A stretch of DNA of 12,151 bases. It comes from Dimargaris cristalligena. Lineage: Eukaryota; Kickxellomycota; Dimargaritomycetes; Dimargaritales; Dimargaritaceae. The notes under the pieces are model-generated. The model was not told where the DNA came from. It searched no databases and saw only the letters and a list, made by a program, of their open reading frames with translations. How positions within the stretch are numbered: the first letter of the stretch is position 1; each line of letters opens with the position of its first letter. Positions 7,802 through 12,151 of the stretch are shown here, in pieces. The stretch spans positions 1 through 12,151 of the forward strand of contig JANBQC010000740.1 of the NCBI GenBank assembly GCA_027576995.1, written 5' to 3'. A program made the translations under genes and the position numbers.

Positions 7802-9808
7802 ATGACGAACACTGTTTCCCCTAAACCCGCCGAGCTTTGGCTGACTGATCCCACCCTGGCCAAGGCTTGTCCCGAGGCTTCCCAGTCCGGCACCGCCGAG
7901 AAGCCCGTCTGGGTGCGGACCCTGGAGCCCAGCGCGGACTACCAGGCCAATTCCGAGGCCGACGAACGTCGGGCCGCCGAGGCCCCCATTCGCAAGGCCT
8001 ACATCCGCGAAACCACTGACTCGACTGGAGGTAAGCGGGACTACGCGTCCGACGACGAGGGCTACGAAAACAACGACGCCGATAATAACAACAACAATGG
8101 CAACGACGACCGGGCCGAAGGTCGGGGAGGCAAGCGCCAGCGGGGTCAAAATAAAGACCGCGCCCAGACCATGAACAAGAACCGGACCCGCGGTGACGCC
8201 CACGGCATCTGCAAATCCATCGGGAGCGGTAAACCCTGCACCCAGGGCGAGAAGTGTAAATTTAGCCACGACCGCGACGCCTATCTGGCTTCCAAACCGG
8301 CCGATCTGGGCGACCGGTGCGTCATGTTCGATACCCAGGGTCGCTGTACCTATGGTATCCTGTGCCGTTTCCACAAGGCCCATACCGACGCCACCGGTGA
8401 GCAAGTCGTCAACGAAACCGTGGCCGCGGCCGCCCAGGAGACTCGCCTCAACACGCTTAGTTACGACCTGATGGTGGGTCTGCGTAAGCATACCGTGGCC
8501 ACTCCCCGGGCCAACGAATTCATCACGTGTATGCGCGAAGAAATGAAGCTGCTCCAGGTATCTAGCCGGGCTCCCCCGAAGACCGCCGAAGGCGCGGCTA
8601 CCGCGGACCCTGCTGACCCTACTTCCACTTCTACTTCAAATACCCCCGTCGACACCGCCACCACCACCACTGCTGCTGAGACCGGCGTCGTCTCCAGCGT
8701 GGGCATGGACGCGTACTTGAAACTGGCCCCCCGCGAAAAGAAAAAGGCCCTGGATTTCACCGATAAACTCTATCTGGCCCCTTTGACCACCGTGGGCAAC
8801 CTGCCGTTCCGCCGTATCTGCAAGGGCTTCGGCGTGGATATTACCTGCGGTGAAATGGCCTTGACCCAAAACCTGCTCAAGGGGATGCGCCCGGAATGGT
8901 CCCGGATCAACCGCCACGTCTCTGAAGATATTTTCGGGGTTCAACTCTGCGCCAGCTTCCCCGATAAACTCATTCAGAGCGCCGAGATCATCCAGAACCA
9001 CTTCGACGTTGATTTCGTGGACATTAACATGGGATGTCCCGTCGATTCGGTATTCGACACGGGGGCCGGCAGTGCTCTGCTGGGCAGTAAAAACAAAGTC
9101 CGTCGTATGTTACAAGGTCTCAATTACGTCCTCGACTGCCCGGTCACCGTCAAACTCCGCAACGGTATCCATAACAAACAGCCCATTGCCCACGAGCTCC
9201 TCCCCCAGTTTGAGCAATGGGGCGCCTCTTTGGCCACCCTGCACGGCCGCAGTCGCCAACAGCGGTACCTTAAACTCGCGGACTGGAACTACATTAAACA
9301 GTGCCGCGAGACGCTGCAGGAGATGCCCCTCTTCGGCAACGGCGATGTCTTATCCTGGACGGACTATTATGATCAAAAGGAGGCCTCCGGGGTCGCTGGT
9401 ATCATGATCGGCCGCGGGGCCCTCATCAAACCCTGGATCTTCGACGAAATTAAAAACCGCCGCCATTGGGATATTTCCTCTCGCGAACGGCTGGATATTC
9501 TGCGCGAGTTCACCCGGTACGGTATGGAGCACTGGGGCTCCGATGATATGGGTGTCACCAACACCCGCCGGTTCCTGCTCGAGTGGATGTCCATGCTGCA
9601 CCGGTACATTCCTGTTGGTTTGCTGGAGGTCCTGCCCCAGAAAATCAATGAACGCCCCCCGCCGTTCGTGGGTCGCGACGATCTGGAAACCCTCATGGCT
9701 AGTTCCAAAGTATCCGATTGGCTCAAATTAACCGAGATGATGTTGGGTCCCACCCCCGCTGACTTTAGTTTTGTGCCCAAACATAAGTCGAACTCTTACG
9801 AAGGTTAA
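7802..9808 (+). CDS. DUS3: tRNA-dihydrouridine(47) synthase [NAD(P)+], Dus3
   Basis: This FMN enzyme reduces uridine 47 in the tRNA variable loop to dihydrouridine with NAD(P)H. The 668-aa protein is uninterrupted and about the length of yeast Dus3. Residues 1-130 are a disordered, charged extension with an Asn/Asp run (89-103). Two CCCH-type zinc fingers follow: Cys137-x8-Cys146-x5-Cys152-x3-His156, and Cys173-x8-Cys182-x5-Cys188 with His191 or His194. After a Thr/Ala/Pro linker (255-300) the TIM-barrel Dus domain spans about 322-555: LAPLTTVGNLPFRR (325-338), GEMA (350-353), FGVQL (378-382), DINMGCP with catalytic Cys412, GAGSALL (421-427), VKLRNG (450-455), HGRSRQQRY (481-489), GNGDV (512-516), IMIGRGALIKPWIF (534-547). 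A helical C-terminal domain completes it. GEMA, the zinc fingers and the long N-terminus indicate Dus3 rather than Dus1, 2 or 4. Codons prefer C/G endings. The ATG is preceded by GCC. Confidence 0.96.
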   Translation: MTNTVSPKPAELWLTDPTLAKACPEASQSGTAEKPVWVRTLEPSADYQANSEADERRAAEAPIRKAYIRETTDSTGGKRDYASDDEGYENNDADNNNNNGNDDRAEGRGGKRQRGQNKDRAQTMNKNRTRGDAHGICKSIGSGKPCTQGEKCKFSHDRDAYLASKPADLGDRCVMFDTQGRCTYGILCRFHKAHTDATGEQVVNETVAAAAQETRLNTLSYDLMVGLRKHTVATPRANEFITCMREEMKLLQVSSRAPPKTAEGAATADPADPTSTSTSNTPVDTATTTTAAETGVVSSVGMDAYLKLAPREKKKALDFTDKLYLAPLTTVGNLPFRRICKGFGVDITCGEMALTQNLLKGMRPEWSRINRHVSEDIFGVQLCASFPDKLIQSAEIIQNHFDVDFVDINMGCPVDSVFDTGAGSALLGSKNKVRRMLQGLNYVLDCPVTVKLRNGIHNKQPIAHELLPQFEQWGASLATLHGRSRQQRYLKLADWNYIKQCRETLQEMPLFGNGDVLSWTDYYDQKEASGVAGIMIGRGALIKPWIFDEIKNRRHWDISSRERLDILREFTRYGMEHWGSDDMGVTNTRRFLLEWMSMLHRYIPVGLLEVLPQKINERPPPFVGRDDLETLMASSKVSDWLKLTEMMLGPTPADFSFVPKHKSNSYEG

Positions 9809-11409
9809 GCAGACGATCGAGAGAGGTTGGTCCTCGTTGTATGTTTTTTTGGGGGGGCTGATGGGAGGGTTGCTCCGTCCTCATACTATGGAGCTGCACC
9901 GATATAGAATGTGCAAGTAGGGTAAATGAACATGAACTATTACCCTCGCCCTCCCCCCTTCTTCCATTTCAGAGTGGCTTTTTTGCTGTTATTTTAATTT
10001 CTCGGATATTTCCCATAAATGGTTTTTCAGTCGGAAATTCTCCGGGGCGTTGGTCTAAATAGTGTAATAGAGGTTCAGGATTTGTAAATGCAAGTGATGT
10101 TTGCGAAATATTCCGTGGTGATTATTCTGGCGACAGTTATGCTCACATCGTTTTTAGTAGTTTTGTAGCTGTCTAATATGAGGCAACGGGGCTTATTGAG
10201 CTTAGCAGAAGTCGATATGAAGAGAAATGCTACTGCTAAAGCATCCCTGGGAAGGACATGCAGTTAGCACTGGTTCTAATCACCGCCTGGGTAAGAGTCG
10301 AAAAGCAATGGTGGCGTAATACATAGATGGTGCAAAGAGGGTGACGGATAATACCAACACCTAGGATTAACTAGACACTTGGACACAACGGCCAAAGCGG
10401 TTTTTTATCGATTTCAACAGGACGTTAATGACACATGGTAGCTGATCAGAGGCGCGAGGTGTAGTAATGATGCCAGTTCCTAGCGATTTCAGCACAGGCC
10501 TTTAATATAAACATATTTCGAGGGCCCACGTTCGTTGAAATTTGCTTCGGGATTCTAAAGTGACGAAATTCCTTTGGCTTAATGCAACATTGATGGTATG
10601 TTTGGTTCACTGTCTTTCGTCGTACACTTAGCTCTGGACTACACGGCCTCCTAAACCTTTTGGCCCAATTGAAGCATAGGTATAGTATTTTAGGCGATAG
10701 TTGTCCAATAAATCAACCTACCGTATTCATACAATGTTCTCGAAACCCTTTTGTCCGCAAAAATATAGGGATCGGAAACCGCCAATCTTTCCCAAAGGAA
10801 TGGCAAGTGCACCGTCGAGCAATATATAAGGAAAATGCGAGGGAGGGGCAGGGTTGTTCCACCCCATATCAGCTACGAGCATACAGGTGGTAGACATTTC
10901 AGTGAGTAGGTTCTTTGCATCAATACGAGCGTTTGAATGGTGATCGGAGTTTGGGTGCCTGGGCTAAAGGCGATGCGATATGCCTTTATATTACCGGTGC
11001 TGGCTATTTGCCTACTCTCATCTGGAATATATATATTTCATATCGCCTATTATTATTTACTACTATATTAGTAACCTCCGTTCTCCAAGGAGCCCCATCA
11101 ACAGTGCACGTTTTTAAATTGAATATTGTAGGTCTTGTACTATTGAATGATGTTATATATATAGTACATTGATTAAATGCCTTCATAGATCAGGTGTACC
11201 TAAATCTTGATCAACTGGTGTCTATCTTTAAGAGTAAAAAGAAATTATAGGGCAAACCCTTCAGCTCCCCTCCTCTGATCACTTTACAGTCTCAATCAGC
11301 TTCTGCTCTATTCCCATCATTCAAGTGGATTTACCAAAATATTTATTATTGAATATATGGATAGTGGATACCCACAGTTGGTTTTAGATGACACCTGGCC
11401 TAATTAATT
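9809..11409. other. Intergenic spacer downstream of DUS3, no gene recognised
   Basis: The 1.6 kb contains only short open frames (77-85 codons, for example plus 10660-10893 starting with TTG and plus 10915-11172) with no recognisable domain and no coding-like codon bias. A T-run followed by a G-run lies just after the DUS3 stop, at about 9844-9857. No clean AATAAA occurs within 500 nt of the DUS3 stop; CATAAAT near 10014 is the nearest weak candidate. Nothing else is seen. Confidence 0.55.
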
Positions 11410-12151
11410 GTGAAAGAAAGAGACCAACAGAGAGAGAGAGAGAGAGCAGAGTGGGGAGGAGGAACTAGTAGATATATGATTAGTAATGGTAATACTAAGA
11501 TTAAAAATATTGGGTCTAAAGCAAGATCCCAAGAAAGCCACCATTCAACTACCCCAAGACAAAAGCCACAAATTACATGTTCCATTAATATGGAAAACAT
11601 CGAAAATCAATGTGAGGATTGTCACCCAGGTTAACCACTCTTAGTCCACCAAGAGTCCCAAGGATAGGCTTCTAATGGTAGGCAGGGCTTAGGCTTAGCC
11701 AAATAGGCTACTAATAATAGGGTGGGCATAGTACTAACCAATAAAGGATAAGTACAGGTAAATGCAAGGTATAAAGAACTGAACTCAAATCCTTGAAAAC
11801 TGAATTTTTTTTGAAAAAATAGGTGATAAAAGGGAAAGGTGATGATAGACTTGCTATTCCAAGAGGTGGCAGCAAGGGAGACTATTTATACTCGAAAGGG
11901 GAAGCCTAAATGAAAAGATAGATGAATATTAGAGAAAGGGAGAGAAGGTCCCAGAATACTGGATGACAAAGTAGAGGGAAAGGGAGGGGAGTTCCTAGAC
12001 AATAATATTAGTCATCACAAAGGATAGGTAGTACTTGGGTAACCAATAAATTCAATGTGAAATAATAGAAGGGAAAAAAAGAAAGGGAGAAAGCTATTGT
12101 TAGCTATTCGTTGAACAGGGGTGCAGCTGGGCCAGGGGCAGTGTGAATGCA
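11410..12151. other. Purine-rich, low-complexity right end, no gene recognised
   Basis: The plus strand is dominated by A and G with short recurring words, for example AACCAATAAA at 11737-11746 and again at 12041-12050, and AGAAAGGGAGA near 11933 and AAGAAAGGGAGAAAG near 12077. One 74-codon frame (11410-11634, GTG start) covers the AG repeat and resembles nothing. The last 30 bases are more GC-rich and may be the edge of a gene continuing beyond the window, but this cannot be judged from so short a piece. Confidence 0.5.
11429..11446. repeat. (AG)9 dinucleotide microsatellite
   Basis: There are nine uninterrupted AG units, within a wider purine-rich context. This is a simple sequence repeat with no implied function. 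Confidence 0.9.

Noticed and set aside
7763..8491. A 242-codon minus-strand open frame opposite the start of DUS3
   Set aside because: It is antisense to the Dus3 N-terminus and zinc fingers, with composition typical of a GC-rich shadow frame and no domain.
10660..11172. Two plus-strand frames of 77 and 85 codons right of DUS3
   Set aside because: The first starts at TTG, neither has a recognisable motif or codon bias, and frames of this size are expected by chance in 2.3 kb.
11686..11703. GGCTTAGGCTTAGCC, resembling a short telomere-type repeat
   Set aside because: Only two units occur and they form part of a local inverted pattern; there is no array.

Overview
The window looks like nuclear DNA from a fungus, probably an early-diverging lineage. 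I lean towards Zoopagomycota/Kickxellomycotina, but only weakly. The reasons are a Ydj1-type DnaJ co-chaperone with a CaaX tail and one spliceosomal intron, a eukaryotic Dus3 with CCCH zinc fingers, a eukaryotic R3H-domain protein, and GC-rich (C/G-ending) coding regions in AT-richer, gene-poor spacers. No rRNA, tRNA, CRISPR array or intact mobile element was found.

Layout from left to right. 1-647 is non-coding with a 12-bp direct repeat. 787-2267 (-) is a two-exon Ydj1/DNAJA-type Hsp40 gene of 406 aa, with a candidate poly(A) signal at 648-653. Upstream of it lies a C/T-rich, ATG-free leader/promoter tract and a good heat-shock element at 2651-2670. 2671-5764 is a 3.1-kb spacer with no recognisable gene. 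It contains one stop-poor plus-strand tract (about 4442-5080) that could be a decayed or multi-exon gene but is unproven. 5765-6970 (-) is a 401-aa R3H-domain protein in one exon. 6971-7801 is a shared divergent promoter with a TATA-like element close to each start. 7802-9808 (+) is Dus3, the tRNA-dihydrouridine(47) synthase, 668 aa in one exon. 9809-12151 is 2.3 kb without a supportable gene, ending in a purine-rich, low-complexity stretch with an (AG)9 microsatellite.

The three confident genes are conserved housekeeping functions: cytosolic/ER-surface Hsp70 co-chaperone, nucleic-acid binding, and tRNA modification. They do not form an operon-like unit. The only structural link is the head-to-head R3H/DUS3 pair, which may be co-expressed. 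I found no convincing new biological system. The observations most worth checking are the stop-poor tract at 4442-5080, the gapped heat-shock element with the ATG-free leader of the Hsp40 gene, and the divergent R3H/DUS3 promoter.
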